This document shows positions 1 to 14,450 of a stretch of DNA of 64,000 nucleotides, piece by piece (position 1 is the first letter of the stretch; each line of letters opens with the position of its first letter). Below the pieces are notes generated by a model. It did no database searches, was not told the DNA's origin, and saw only the letters and a list, made by a program, of their open reading frames with translations. The DNA comes from Ophioderma brevispina. Its lineage: Eukaryota > Echinodermata > Ophiuroidea > Amphilepidida > Ophiodermatidae. The stretch is from the NCBI GenBank assembly GCA_023653785.1, contig JAMKCH010001633.1, forward strand, positions 80,294 to 144,293. The letters run 5' to 3'. Both the position numbers and the translations under genes were made by a program.

Positions 1-3000
1 GAGGGGTCTATTTAAGGGTCTGGAGATAGTACTAGTTTTGTTTGTCCTTATGTTTTTTTTTTTTCACTCCCTTTTCAAGGTAATAGATGGGAAAATTAAA
101 TAATCAGTGGGCTGCAACGAACGGAAAATCCACTGATGGCCAGATTATGGACTTTACCATAGATGACGACTAAGGACGACAAGATGGCAATGTTGATTAA
201 AGCAGGATTGCATGTATCGTACTTCCCAACGCTAACCTTTTCTGCGAGTTGTAGTTTTATGGCCAGTACAGAATCAGAAGTCTGAGGCTATGTACAGTTT
301 CAAAAGTAGCATGATGTAACAAATTTAAATTGAGATTGACAGACCTAAGTGAGGGTTAATGGCCAGCTCCTGCATGTAAGGTAGATAAAATGGCACATTT
401 TCAAATGATACCCTGATACAAGAGGTGGGAATAGTAATTTTATGAAAGAAGCTTGCATCGAAGGTTTTAACAATTTGAAAGTGATTAATAAAGGAACCAT
501 CTTTACTCTTTATGTTCATTACCGTGTAACAGGCATGAATTGATTTAAAGTGTTAAGGAACCGATCTAAACTTTGTGGAGTTCTGACGTCTTGGATCAAG
601 TAACAAAACCCATATTGAAAAAAGAAATCGTCGTTTGTGCTCAAATTGACAGCCACTGTCGGTGCTGGAACGAAACCTCCTGTAGGCATTTTTTTCGCTT
701 GTGTCTTTCTCAAAACGTTTTTTACGTTAATTTTCTTGAGCTTTAGTTTCAACAAGACAAAAAATCAGCTATGATTGTGTTTTCTCGTAGAGGTCCGCAT
801 GAGAAGGTTATGCCCTAGAAGTAATCGAAAACGTATGAAAAATCCCCGCTGATAAAGCGCATAAGCTAACGAATAAAGTTTAAATCCAGTAGGAGACCTC
901 CCGGTAACAGGCGGAAAACAAGAGGTCGTTAAAAAAATCGGGTGCAACTTGTAGCGAAGCAACCCAGTAAAAAACTTATATAAAGACCGTACTGGTAGTG
1001 TCCGAAATGAGACACACCGAGAAATTATTGGCCCGAACATCAACTGATGGTATGCCATTTAGCCACCGGATGCAGGTTCAAAATGGTGTTAGTAGAGGTT
1101 ATTTATTTAGCTTAAAATACTTTCCGGTTGGGAAAGGTAATCACGTTATTCTTTTACATATTTACATCAGATGGATAACTAATTAAGAGAAATAGGCAAC
1201 CCGAAACGCTTTATTTTGTGATGCAATGTCATACGGACAATAGAGTATGTTTAATTTAAAGAAATTACTATCTTTTTAAAGGGTAGTTTTTCTGACGGAT
1301 ATAGGGGAAATTGGTCCGGTTTCAACCACATTCAATTATTTAAATTAGGATGTCACACGCTCAGACGATATACGAATTTACAGAATGATTCGAGTTGTTG
1401 TTCTATATAAAAGGACATTTCATGATTCACATCCTCGTCCCCCCCCCCCTTACCTCCAAAGAAATTGAGATTTTTATCTCATCTGAAAGTATAGTGGACC
1501 CAATCTTACTTGCAGATTTGATCCGTAAATTGTATTTGCTGTCCGTAAACGGGTAAAATTACAACACAGTTGGTCATGAAGCAGTGTGATTCGATCATAA
1601 CATCAAAATGCTCAGAATCATACACAGGATATTGGTGCCATGAAAGGGGACAAACAGAAACTGAAAAAATAATATGAACATTAGGGATAACAAATGTTGC
1701 AAACAAAAGTCTTCACATTTGAAAGTAGCAGGTTGTAAACCATGCATACTCCAGTTCAATATGATGAGAATGGGATTCTGATCTGGGCATTTCGTAAAAG
1801 TGGTGATGGGTCATCTGATATGGGTGCGGCAATAAGGATTAAAAGCAGCCTGTGTCAAAGATAATCAAAAATGCCTGATGGAAATACACTCTGGACAGAG
1901 TATCAACACTTTGTCGGAGCACAACTCACATGGTGTTATAACAGACTCACATGAAGCTGCCCATAATAGACAAATGATAAATAAATTGCATTGAGTAAAT
2001 AAATGTAATCTTGCCATCTGATACTCGGTGGCGTATTCGGATGTACGGTAAGTGCCGTACGGTCGAGGAAGTTTTTTTTTAACAGTGTAGGGTACTATTG
2101 AATCCTTTGAAATGGTAGCTGAAGCCTGATAGAGTTTGCTGAAGGCTGATAGAGTTTAAGTTTGCGGTTAGTAGCATTATTTTTTTCGCGAAGATATCAG
2201 CAAAGCCATGGTTAACAAGGTATTACGAAAATAGCAGAAATGCAGACCATCAAAATAACAAATTGCTAGAAATATAAGGGATATATAGCAAAATATTAGA
2301 CAAAGGAATATCGAGAAAGCAATATCAAAAGAAAGGGAAGAGGTGCATGTTACAATTCAAGATAAGGTAAAGAAAATTAAGGACAGGCAATACTAAAAAG
2401 GCTAGCTGGATGACACGGATGCCTCTTCAACTATTAAACGTAACTATAAGCAAACAGTCCTATTGAAATTCAATGTGAGACGCGAAGAGGTATAGGCATT
2501 TTACAATATAAAACACAATGCACATTACCAACGGTAGGTGAGTGCGATAATAAGGAGTCAGAATAAGCAGGTTAAATCAAGAAATAATCGAAAACGCTTT
2601 ATGGGAACACACCGTGGATAAAGTGTCAATACCCTCTCATCACATAAGTCTCAAACTGACGATTTAGCTATATAGGCTAAGGGATCCTAACGAACAGACA
2701 ATAACTAAATGTCTTGAAGTAAAATGTCTGGAGACGGTTATCGAATTTATGTCAAGTTTCTTGAGTATAATTTCATCATTCGGTCTTCTGCAAGATCTTC
2801 TGCAAAGTAAGGTAAGTATCAGAGAAGCAAAGAGCCAAAAGGAATTACTTTACCGGCAAGAAAATACCATACAGATAAGGACGTATTTCTTTTCTAGCTA
2901 ACATGAAGACTCATTAGGAAACGTGGCAAAGGTCATGTTCGCGGTCGGTTAGTTTTACTCTTTCAGGACATCAGCAGCTCATGGGCATCGGAGTAAAGCA

Positions 3001-3892
3001 TCATTTAAAAATTGCGAACACATTGGCATCTTCAAATTTTGCGAGAAATGTGCAAACGTGTACTCTACACAAGACATGATATATTTCGATGATTTACTTC
3101 TGTTCAAACCGATTCCCCACTGATACAGGTCTGTAAACCCGCCTCCCTAAACATTCCAGTGGTGTCCATTGAAAGGAAGGTCAATGGAAGACAAATTATT
3201 TCGTATTGTGCCCGACTGAGTACAAAATATGCTTCCGCTTACCTCGAAACATCATAGCGCTAGCCCCTTGGCTCTTTTAGAAACAGACATGTACGGCAAT
3301 TGTTTTGCGTTATCATCTACAGAATGTGCATACGACAATTGCATTTTAGTGTTATGCTATACAGTCTTGGTGCTTTCCTTCCCACTTTGACCCTTAACAC
3401 TTCAAGTGACCATGGGTTCCCTAGGGACCCCAAAATTTTGTTTTCCGGCGCTGGCCGCTTTACGCGTGGGATTTTTTTGCGCCGAATTTTTTTGTAATTG
3501 TCCGACTTTAAATGCACTTCTTTTCCATACCAAATATTACAATCTGGCCAGCCGTTCATAGATCATTATGGGGGTCCCATGGAACCCCCATTAACTCAAC
3601 TTTTTCACGTGTATAAAAAGAAAAATAAGAGCGTCTTGACCAAGACTTTTTCATACGGTGTTTTCACCATCTTTTGGAGCATATCACCAAAACAATCTCT
3701 TTATATCTTTTGAGAGAAACGCTTCAGGTATTTGAATAGAAGCAAAAAATAGGTACCACATTAACCCATCTAACATGGAAGCTGGTGTGGTGGACTAGGA
3801 CTACATTTGGACACGTCTTCGTTCCTACATCAAAAGGAGACATCTCAAGGCCTTACATTTCACTGAAAGATGCAAAACGTATTTGGATGAGG
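1..3892. other. Non-coding stretch, no gene recognised
   Basis: Only short unrelated frames (under 100 codons) are open on either strand and none resembles a known protein. The stretch holds a poly-C run near 1439-1449, a small GTACGG/CCGTAC stem near 2050, and GC-rich near-palindromes around 3410-3435 and 3570-3592 (CCATGG-centred blocks that are roughly inverse to each other). Confidence 0.6.
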
Positions 3893-4240
3893 TTAGGTAG
3901 GGGACGAAGATGTTGATCGAATAACATACCTCTGTAACTCTCCGTTAGCAGCCTTTGAACTATAACGCTTCCATCCTTGAAAAGCTATAAAGGAGCGACG
4001 GTCCATCTCTAAACAGGAGGCTTTTTCTAGTCCATGATTCAAGTGTCTTTGCCGAAACATGGATATGCTCAATAAGATTGTTAAGACAACGAAGCAAACG
4101 ATTAAAACAGCAATTTCACAAACTTGCTTAAACTTTCCTTGGTGAGGCAAATCGATCTCTTTTGGTAATAGATACGAGGTAGCGGTTATCTCTCGATGTA
4201 GATTGTGTAGGCCTTCCCGAACCTTTCTAGTGTAATACAT
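3893..4240 (-). CDS. Hypothetical single-pass membrane ORF (weak candidate exon)
   Basis: A 115-codon frame on the minus strand, the longest here outside the LINE relics apart from 47575-47928. Residues about 43-63 form one clear hydrophobic segment (VCEIAVLIVCFVVLTILLS) preceded by a lysine-bearing stretch and followed by RQRH, which would suit a transmembrane helix with a basic flank. The remainder is polar, with no motif I recognise. No promoter, splice-site pair or polyadenylation signal could be tied to it, and its length is within what AT-rich non-coding DNA gives by chance over 64 kb. It may be a fragment of an exon, a decayed element, or nothing. Confidence 0.15.
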   Translation of the reverse strand: MYYTRKVREGLHNLHREITATSYLLPKEIDLPHQGKFKQVCEIAVLIVCFVVLTILLSISMFRQRHLNHGLEKASCLEMDRRSFIAFQGWKRYSSKAANGELQRYVIRSTSSSPT

Positions 4241-7200
4241 TTACTTTGTTACTGTCAATAATAAAGCATTTTTGTGTATAGATTTTCATTCAGCATCAGC
4301 ACCTCTTAGAATGGGAGAAAGAGAACACACCCCTGCTGCTGCATTGTGTTAATGATGTGTTACTCCTGGAGACCTTATTTTGAAACCATATATGAAAGCT
4401 GTATTATTTTGTTAACTTTCCTATTATTTTCTTAAAGTTGAATATGTGAACTATACAATAGTACTACTCTCATAGGTCCGACCGTTGCTCAATTTTGCCG
4501 ACTGTTGCGAAGAAAATTGACTTCCTGTTTGTTGGCAATGTCCTTTTATCAAGCAGTGTGTGTAGTATATCCATTGCAGTGTGTGGTGTATATTTGCTCA
4601 ACCATTGTGCCTGCTGCGCACTATCGGGCAAAGAATTGATTTTGTTATAACACGCCTGTGCACAAGGTAATTACGATATTTTATTGACCTATGCTATATC
4701 ATGTGTTTTTCCTTGCTTTTAAACAAAGAAACCAAACAAATATAATTATATGTTCTGGCCTTCTCTTTTGCATTTTAAAAATACAACTATTTAACAGTTA
4801 ATATTTTCACACAATTTTGACAGTATTTTATATCCAGAATATATGTATGATAAAACTCTGTTACTGTGTTATGTAAGCCTGCTACCATTATTATTGAAGA
4901 TAACTATCAGTTACACTGTGTGTCATTTGGTAACGATTCGTCCCTTTTCGAAACCAGAGCACTGAGTTTTTGGGACCAACTTCTGGGATACCAAACATTT
5001 CTGCAGAACAGGTACCATTTCATGGGTATGAAATATTACACGTCAGCCTGAGCCATATGGAGGCCGCCACAAAAAAAAAAAGCCCCTCTATTCATAATCA
5101 ATAGTTGATTTGGTAGAGGAAATGTTTCTTTATTTAGACAGGAAATAATATACTCATAAATTAATACTCAGTCGCTTGATATAGCGCCTAATGCAAATGC
5201 CTCTAGGCGCTTTACATAGACATACCGGCATGTGAGTGCATCAGAGTCGTAACTGACATTTTGGTGAAATTGAGTTCTTTATATAAGACTTAAAGAGTAA
5301 TCAATTACGCTTATTTTGAGTATACCATGTCAGGTGACAGCCTCGATTTATTGCAGAGTTTTTAAGCTAAATAGGCCTATTTCAGTGTAGATACGACTTT
5401 GTTGTTGCACGACACGGGAAAACTAGAATGTATATACACTTTATTTCTTGTAAAGCGGTGGTTTTAAAAAGGTGTATAGTAATAATCTACCCAATTTTTT
5501 TTTTGTGGAAAAGCAAAATTCAATTTTTACCAATGTATGCTAACTTATGCTAATTTTTGGCACATAAAGCCTTAAAAAAACATATCAAAAAAGGTAGTTA
5601 CGACACTTTTCACTCAATATTACTCTCATTGACTCAGTTAATTTACAAAAGTAAATGAATGACACATAATTTAACATATATTTCAAGTATAAGCTCAAAT
5701 TATTGCGAGTTATTAGGCTTAACTAGGCATTAATTAGGTGCAGAGACGACTTTGTTGCACGACAAGGGAAATCATGTGTGTAGCTACGCCACTTTGATAA
5801 GCTAATTCTTCTTAAAGTCCGACTTAATTGAAAAAAATTAGCACATTACGTCTAGTGCCTTTATCTAAAATAAAAAAACATATTTTTGGAATTAATATAC
5901 TGGGAATTAAAAAAAAAAAGAATAAAGGAAAAACGACTTTTCCGGCATTTAAACAGGATGACGTAAAATATAGAGGCAAAGCATTAAGACAGTCTGACAG
6001 AATGTGACAAAATGAAAACGCACAGCTACGATATTATAACGTACCATGATACATAAAAAGTAAGGGATAATTATTGATGCCTTCTGGCAAGAATATACAG
6101 AAGATATACCATCTAGCTAGACAATCTTAAGAAAAGGTCTGGAAGCGTTCACGCCCATCAAGGTTGTATCTATCACAATAGTCTATTTGCTGTCAAAATA
6201 GTAATAGGTATCTTAAGGCAGAATAATGTCACCAGGCGTTGCGCGGTGTCGTTTTTTCGCTGTAATATCAGGCTATAAACTCAATGTTCATTGCCATACG
6301 TTATACACTGGTTTTAGAGTTGTATGAAATATGTGATGTTCGGGATAACGATACAAATAACAGAGTTCAGAGTTGTATCCTGTTTTTTATCAACTCCATT
6401 TTGTGACTTAACTATTTTTTTTGTACTTGAGAAAAGATTTCTCACGGGGGAAAGAGTCTTTGTATTATTGGAATTACTTGGTGTTATATTGAGATCAAAC
6501 CAGATGTATTATTTACAGATTGTGCAAGAGAAGAAATGAAATTCCCCCAAAGGCTAAAAATTAGAAAATGAGCCAACCGTTATCATTGAGGTTCAAAACA
6601 GATTGCAAAATTAGGTAGTTCCCATGAAGTAAATGATAATGTAAGGTGAGGCAATGCAATAATGTAATTTATGTGAAAATCCAATGGGTCGGGCAAGCTG
6701 ATGTTAGGCATGATGTGTGGTAACATTATTTTAGGTAATTTAGGAAATACTGTTGAAGTCCTTATATACGGAGGAGATTGGATAATGACAACTTTGCCAG
6801 CGCCAGTAACCAGGAACTATAAGAATAGTTATAGCTAGTCTGATCTGCCAATAATGTAGATTTGTGCACACCTAGGCCAGGATGTATTATATTTTGAATG
6901 CATGGAGCTTGAAGCTGAACTGTCTGCTGCCGTCTTTTAAGCCAAAAGAAAAGAGCTTCAGTTTTGGAATCAAAGGGATTCAAAGGTATTAGCGGCAAAC
7001 TGATGGTGGTGGAATAACTGGATTGTATTGCAGAATATTAGGTCGTCGAGGGAAAACCCCGTCATCTTGAACTGTGGGCAAAGTTATCTTCAGGACTGAA
7101 GGATACGAAACTTGTCACTGTCATTTTTGAGTTTTCACTGAGCGGACATAATACATCAGAGACTCTGAGCGGTGCAACGTACTTTTAATTGTGGAAGTAA

Positions 7201-8430
7201 AATGAACTGTAAGGCTAAAAAGCTTATTAAAATCGACTGTAACACTTTAAATTGTAATGTGTTTTAGACATACCAAGTTATTGAACCAATTTGACGTGGA
7301 AAAAACCTTAAAATCAGTGCGATTATATAAAATTTAGATATCTTTGTGCACAAGCCTCGTTTGTGTGTGTAAAGTGGTATTTCTGACCTTTGACCGTCAC
7401 GGGACATCATAACAATCCAATAGCACGTACCAGGGTATTTCGACAAATTCTTTTAATCCATAAAAGTTTCTGTATCGAGCGTAATTATAAATTATTCGTT
7501 TTGGCAAAAACAGTTTTGGAATTATAACTTATAAGTATGGAAGACGTGAGAAGTGGACAGAAATTATTTATTGGGTCATCCGTAATACGTTTCTGACAGA
7601 AAATGTACTGACTAGAGGACGAAAAGGTCATAGTTTTAGCTCATCCCCCCCCCCCAAGTAAATTAAGGCAGAGAGATGTGAACCAAAACATTTCGACCAC
7701 ATTAACCAACACTCCAGCTGCCTCTTTGGAACACAATTTAGGACACATTTTGCTTCTAATAAGAAAAGGTCGGGACACAATTTAACTCAGAATAATTAAT
7801 CTGATGTGGTTTTAGTATACTTCACGTAAGTTGGTGGGGGGGGGTCGAATATTGAAAAAAATCGGACCGTGGGAGAGGGTCCCCTCCCCTGTGAATGAGT
7901 TAGGTATTTCAATCATGACAGGTACATTGAGGAATCGGTGTCATTATATGCATGTTCTGGCATTGGAGGTTTTAAACACAAAACGACGCGAATGTTATGT
8001 ATACTAAGTAATGAATATTGTCACCAGGTTAGATTAAGCAGTGTTAGAAGCGGTTAAATGTCAAGTGGCCCTTTGCTTGGCAAATCATTGAATGTTAAAG
8101 AGAATTGATCTCTTGACACACTCAGGGCTGTAAAATGAAGCAATCTCTTGTGGCCTTAAATAATAATTGTGTAATTTGTATGATCTCTAGCGTACGTGGA
8201 ATCTGTGATTTACGTAATTGTTTATTCTCTACTTTTATGATCAAAATATCACTCTAATCCATGGTAATAGTGAATTAACACATAAATTATCTTCAAAATA
8301 GACTTAAAAAAAAAATTGAAATTGGTAAAAACTGGAACCCTGATTATGTGATTCAACACAAAATGTGTTGTTTGCTTTTGGATATATTAAATAAATAACC
8401 GGATGGAATATCTTATAATTAAAAACTATA
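4241..8430. other. Non-coding stretch, no gene recognised
   Basis: AT-rich sequence with scattered short A and T runs and a poly-C run near 7647-7657, paired loosely with a poly-G run near 7835. Frames are short and show no recognisable protein family. Confidence 0.6.
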
Positions 8431-8783
8431 AGGTGCAACAAGAGATTCAGTAAAAGGTCCTAAAATGTGAAAATTCAAATTTTGGCCACTGGTATAAGCC
8501 TTCTATTATAATATCCCCATCTGAAAAGAATAAGATGAGAAGTAGTCTTTGGTGAGAAACAATTGTGAAATTTAGATCTAAGGTCCCAATATAGGAGCAA
8601 TATGAAATTCAGCATCTGTTTTATATGAAATACGGAACATATAAAAATTCACATTTTGTGTTCTGACTTTTAAGGAAGTTTCTGTAGCAAATAATAGTAA
8701 GACATCTTTGAGCGTCTAATCATATAATATGAATGCACTACATAGGACACCTTACATGGATGCCTCAAATTCGCTCGTGAACC
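8431..8783 (-). mobile_element. TTAA-type MITE, family B, second copy (degenerate)
   Basis: Matches the reverse complement of the better-preserved family B element at 33721-34068 along its whole length. The left end reads AGGTGCAACAAGAGATT against AGGTGCAACGAGAGATT. The right end (around 8765-8783, followed by TTAA at 8784-8787) is a decayed version of the other terminus. No coding capacity. The left flank is TATA rather than TTAA, consistent with age. Confidence 0.7.
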
Positions 8784-9295
8784 TTAAGCGTCATCTCAAT
8801 CGGACAAATAATTATTACTTGATACGTTAGCACTTATAGGACACCCTGCTGTATGTAGCAACCAGTAGCTGATAATGTAGTGATTCAAATGCGTTTTCCC
8901 GTCTAAAAAAGTAATATTTGTTGTATGACTGAATTATCAAAATAAACCTTATTGAATCTGATCTCGGCCTTGGTTTATATGATGGACATAACTATAGATG
9001 ATGTTTCTCAAGTTGTCAAAACGCGTTTGATGTTGTGTTTTTAAAACGTTTCAACGTTTCAACGCGTTATCCTAATTCTTAGAGTTTTATAAACATTCAA
9101 GTGATTAATCGCACAAACCAACAATTTTTGGTGCGTTATTAACTCATCAAACTCAATTCTCAGAGGTACTCAGAGGTTATCAAAATTCTATGCAAGTGTA
9201 GATTGAAACATATCATTTTAATCAAAGAAAAAGGTTATGTTTGCAAAACAGTGATTTCTTCTGGCTATCAGTACTACGTCTGGTTAAAATACTCT

Positions 9296-9640
9296 TCAGA
9301 GTCGAACCTTGAAAAAAAACCTTGGATAAAACACAAACATTATCCTACAAGTTTCGTCTCCAACTTCCCCCAGAAAAGAAGTCCAGAAGCCGTCAATTTT
9401 CTGGGAAACGTAACTTGCGATCTCACTTGCGAGCCGAGGACATTCTGGCCATAAGCTGGTTATTGGGTTTATACCTACGAAGCTATCTTTTTATAAGCAT
9501 ATCACAAATCTTATCCCAGATGCATCATTTATACAAAAAAGATGTACAGTAAGTGCTATTTTATTCTGAAAAAAAAAATGCAGAGCTATTTTTTGAATAG
9601 AACACATATAAGAGAGTATAATAATATACAATGACACTAA
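9296..9640 (+). repeat. Dispersed repeat, longer copy (partner at 14232-14450)
   Basis: Begins GAGTCGAACCTTGAAAAAA and ends with a block containing GCAGAGCTATTTTTTGAATAG followed by an ATA-rich stretch. The same two blocks occur in the same order and orientation, closer together, at 14232-14450. The spacing difference means one copy has an internal insertion or the other a deletion. No coding potential is evident. Confidence 0.5.
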
Positions 9641-10604
9641 ATCATAATGCCATATAATTGAAACCTAGCTGGCATTAGTTATTTTCTCAGCAACGCTGGT
9701 AATTTATTATTACGAAGCTGAATATAAATATATGGAATTATACAAATACTGTTCTGTATCTCCTTTACTGACCCATTTGACGACGTGGACCTAGTTACTG
9801 GTTTCGTCTGTCACGATATTATATAACCTGTTTATTAACATATGTGCAAATTTCTGTACCAGAATCACCAGGACACAACATGACAAGTTTTATTCATCAG
9901 AGATTGGCATGAACGTACCTTTCCGACGATAACGCTTGTGCATATTAAGGTTCCGAAAGCACGTGAAGGCTCACTGTAACTTGTGTGGCCAATAGTGTCA
10001 TTGTGAGGCCATGTAGCATTTCGGGTAAGGAAGAAGCATAAATTGATGGGTATGTGATGATCTGAATTGAGTGTTGTGCTGCTCCTATCCAAATGAGCTA
10101 CTGACCGGCGGTGCTAGAGCGGTCAAAGAATGACTGGCCAAACAGTCCGAATCTGCAAATTCCTTTAAACATTTTGAACAAATCTTAATATTTGCTATTT
10201 TTTTCTTACTTTGTTACTTTATCGGGGTGAATGATTAATGCCATGTTGCTTTTGGTTGCACCTCCTCCAACCCTTTTGCGGCATTTTGCTCTATTTTGCT
10301 GCTTGTTTTTTTTTAATGTGTACAATATTAAAAAAGTTTTCTGATGTAGCTGCTTCGAAGTTTTGAAAGTATAGATGACAATCCAGATTTGCCTTTTTAC
10401 GTTCATTTTCATAGACAGGCGAGGTATTGGTTCATGGTTCCCGAAAGCATGGACGAGAGTTAAGGGATCAGGGTAAGAAAGCTCGTTTCCCGGGATGATG
10501 GAATAGGTGTCACACTAATTTGATCGACTAGAGGCTTTGATTCGCGTACGAAATACAATTTGCGAGAGGGATGGAACCGTTTTGCTTTAGTATTCACTAT
10601 CTCT

Positions 10605-10690
10605 CCCCCTCTCTACCATTTTCATACCTCTCTTTTTCTTGCTATCTCTCTCTCTCTCTCTTTACTCCCTTTTATATAAAAACTGCTGCC
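10605..10690 (+). repeat. Pyrimidine-rich tract with (CT)n microsatellite
   Basis: A CT-rich run with an uninterrupted (TC)n core near 10640-10663. The reverse-complement GA-rich tract lies at the matching place in the right arm (about 62980-63065), so the tract predates the arm duplication. Confidence 0.8.
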
Positions 10691-10839
10691 CATCGTCTCT
10701 TCCATCAGTTCAGATTTTTCAAATATTAATTTTCTCTTCGAAGTCATTCAAAATGAACGGAGACAAACTACAAACTATCATTACGCTTGTGCTCACGCCA
10801 TAGCTGCCCATGACTCCGCAAAAAATCGGGACTCAACCC

Positions 10840-13800
10840 ATACATAATACTCCCGCTTAATGTCGGTCTGGGTTAGCACTAAATCAAAAATAAATTTTTC
10901 GCACCAGGACTATATTGCATCAACGCCGCACGGTGCAAGGGAATGGCATATACAGGGAGGTTCACGAGAACAAAATCACACATATGCAACTGCGAAGAAA
11001 AACGCTTCATTTCTCCTGTAAATTTACGACTGTGTCCAACTCGAAATTTTGCTTCAACGGTGTTACAAATAAGTGTGTTTTAAAACCCTTACCCGCCTCC
11101 ATCCTAACTGAAATTGCGAAAAAGGGGGGATGTTTTATTTTGCTCTAACTTTTTGCTTTTGGTGGGGGGGGGGGGGGATATGAACCTACATTGGTTGCCT
11201 TGAAAATCCCGGCGCAATCCTTAGCAGATGCCTTTCATTTAATACATACATGTCACCCACACTTTTTAGGAGTTATTTTTAATTTTCAAGAATTTCTTAG
11301 ATGTGATGTTTGAACGAGTAGATTTCTCAGCAGAGTGGGTAAGCACCCTAAGCTTATTAACTTAAATGCTACCAAATTAGATGAATTTTGTGCTGCTTTA
11401 TATCCATTCGATATCACAGGCCGGCTTAGACATATAATTTGATGCATGTTTTGCATAGGATGTTTTACCACAAAACTGATCCATATGTTTTTAATCTTTT
11501 TGGTATTTTAGGCATTAATTGCTGCTTAACGTAAATGACTGTTAATTGGCAAGTATTTAAGGAAGAACGATCCTACTCAACTAACGCTTATTTCAACATT
11601 TTGCATGTCTTTTCATACATATTTTAAGTATATGTGGAATTAAGTGCAATCCGACACTTTCTGAATATATTATTCAATGAGAGAGTCCAATAGGGCCCGC
11701 CAATGGTTGCCATTTTGAAGAAATTTTGATGCGTTCTCTTGACCACAGTGTCAACCTATCAACATAAACTTGGTATGTATGATAATTACACCAGTTTGTG
11801 CTTGTACTTAGATTTTATTGTTCTCTAATTTTGAATGAAAGGTTTTGATTAATTTCAAAATATGAAAATTACATGAATTTCATCCACAGCTTATTAATAT
11901 ATTTAATGCTAATAACTTCCAAATCGGGGTAGACTTTTAAAAAATAAAAATGGTCACTTACACATTATCATCTATGACCACTCTGGCAAATGGCATTTTA
12001 TTTGAAGAAAACACAACTGGAGATTTGTGCTCAAAAATGACACTTTGGTGGTCAAAATAGAAACTGAGAAAGGAACAAAAATATGTTTTCGGGATACTTC
12101 TGGTCAATTAACATCACCAGTGTTCTTGCAGGCATTACATTACTTTCCTTAACCCTCTGTAAAAGAGGTGTATTTTTGCAAAATATCCGTAACTAAGGGC
12201 TAAACCGTTGCTAAGGAAACAAACATTATTAAAATATGGTAATTGCATTTTGGATTTTTCAATGTGTCTGAAATTACCAAAAAATGGACAAAACAAGAAA
12301 TTGGATTTCTTTAATGAAAAAACATTTTGATTAAGGGAACAATCTTTCTATCTACCTTAAATTATGAGGATTGAATTCTTTCTATTCAGAGCGTAAACAG
12401 CTCTTTAGGCATTATTTCAAAGCGCCATTGTCTTACGTATTTCGAATTATCTCAGTTTTCTTGAGAATTTTTATTGAACTCAATAGTTACGGGAACTAGA
12501 ACAAAACTTCTCGCTGACCTTGACAAGACAAAAAGCATCTCTTAGGGTCCATTTTAACACCTTATCTTGTAACTGCGGTGTCTAGAAATAAACATTTCCA
12601 ACATAAATACGTCCCCCCCCCCCATCAAGGTACATAGTTCGGAAAAGTTTAGGCTTGCTTAACCTGTTTTCAAAAATTTGGAAATGTTCCCTGTCAATGT
12701 TGCACATTTAATGGTCTAAAAAATCAACACAACAGTTAATCCTCCTTCTTGAAAACGTCATTTAGTAAAATTGATAGCCGAATTCAAATGACACTTTGTG
12801 CATAGGCTTTAAACCAATCAGAGTACCATAGATAGCTCACGGTCATCTTCCTTCCATTGCTACCAAAAACGAGTACCCAACATACCTAGAATTAAGTCAG
12901 ACTGACGTTATAATGTTATTTCACATGTCGCACGAGGGCTGTCAATTCATAGTACACCGTGTAGAATAGGTAAAATTTTTTTTTTGGTCACCAAAAAAGT
13001 TTGGAATATCCGATTTCCACACGGTTTTTTTAATGGGATATGACTATAGTTTTATACACTCAGATTTTTGTGCTACATTGGTGAGATCGGTAATATTCGA
13101 AATATCCAATTTTCCACTCCCTATAATCCAGTATTTTTATACTTTCCTCCTTCCCTGACTTATGACGTCATATTTGATGTCATAATGGGAATTTTGGTGC
13201 CTTAATAACTGTGATCCCCAATGGAAAAAACTCTAACATATCCTGTGGTCTCAAATTTATGTGAATCAGATGTTTCATAATAGGGGGAAAGAATCTTTAA
13301 AAAAATCTTAAAACTGATTTTCTTTTCTCGATTGTTTTAAAGTCCAGCTGAAATCAGTGTCATTTTTTATTTGTCATCAATTTAATAAATGACGGCGTTT
13401 CAGGGAAGGTTAGCTGCTGTGCGAATCTTTTTTGCCCATTAAATGTGTAACATTTCCGTGGACAATTTGTCATTTTTGTAACAGGTTAAGGAGCCTCGCT
13501 TGTCTAGAAATGCACAATTGTCAGGGGGGACTTCTTTTTTTGAACTGTATAATTTAACCGCTGTGTATAATTTACATCTTCAGGACTCTTGGTTGCTTCT
13601 CATACGAGGACCCGTTTAACAAAACATGGGTCTACTTTCTATATCTAAGAAAAATAATATTTCTGGTGGCACAGCATTATAGACACCCGTAGTATGTCCA
13701 GCCAAACAGTAGTGGAGATGCAGCTGAAATAACGACTGCTTCTCAAACCTTTCTTGAATATTTTTTGTTTGCATTGTCAAAAAATAACCACATCCAAATT

Positions 13801-14231
13801 GAGTGCTATGAACTCGTCCCATTTAGTTTTGGTTTCTATGTTAAATGACCTACTAGATTGATGGCGTCAGATTGACCAAAAGCGTTTTGATATGGTTTGT
13901 GTTTCAAAAGCTCGCGTTACAAAGCTTGTTATTATCTCTCCGAATTTAAATTTAATTTTTGTTAATACGGCAAACAGAACCCTTTCACTTACTGTACTAT
14001 TACAATTATCATATCTTTGCGTCAGAGGCAATCATAACTACAAATCATTCTCAGATGTATGTTTATCTTATAATAAAAGGTTCAATGTGATCCCATCATT
14101 TGTTTCCTGAAAAAAGATTTTATGTTAGGAGGCAGAAAGGTATGTTACTCAACATTTTTAGATTACTTTCGTTTGGCTGGCTTTCTATATTATGAGACCT
14201 TTGGCAAGATGTAGCACGGGGGGGTCACCTA
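10840..14231. other. Non-coding part of the left arm
   Basis: No gene recognised. Contains arm blocks at 10840-11265 and 12355-12570, poly-G near 11164-11177, poly-C near 12612-12623, and a segment at about 13085-13250 related in direct orientation to about 62335-62420 (shared GACGTCATAATGG). Confidence 0.6.
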
Positions 14232-14450
14232 AGAGTCGAACCTTGAAAAAACTTGAAACAATTATATCAACACTTAACACCTAATTAATGCGCTAATTGG
14301 CTGATTTTGTGCTTTTCCTCAAAAATTCATTTCACATCACTATAGAAAAAATACAGAGCTAATATTTTTTGGAATAGAGTAAAACGTAGATGAGATATAA
14401 TAATAATACAATGATCTGAATCTCCAATCCTATAATTATCCTAATGGATA
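14232..14450 (+). repeat. Dispersed repeat, shorter copy (partner at 9296-9640)
   Basis: Shares GAGTCGAACCTTGAAAAAA at its start and the block around CAGAGCTAATATTTTTTGG with the copy at 9296-9640, in the same orientation. Confidence 0.5.

Noticed and set aside
765..1058. 97-codon minus-strand frame
   Set aside because: No recognised motif, no supporting signals, and a length compatible with chance.
9296..9310. GAGTCGAACC as an inverted tRNA B box
   Set aside because: No matching A box on the minus strand at either copy (9296 or 14232).
9865..10092. Minus-strand frame resembling the plus-strand frame at 63562-63765, hinting at a conserved protein
   Set aside because: The likeness follows from the inverted duplication. 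Indels between the arms shift the frame and only fragments agree at the protein level.
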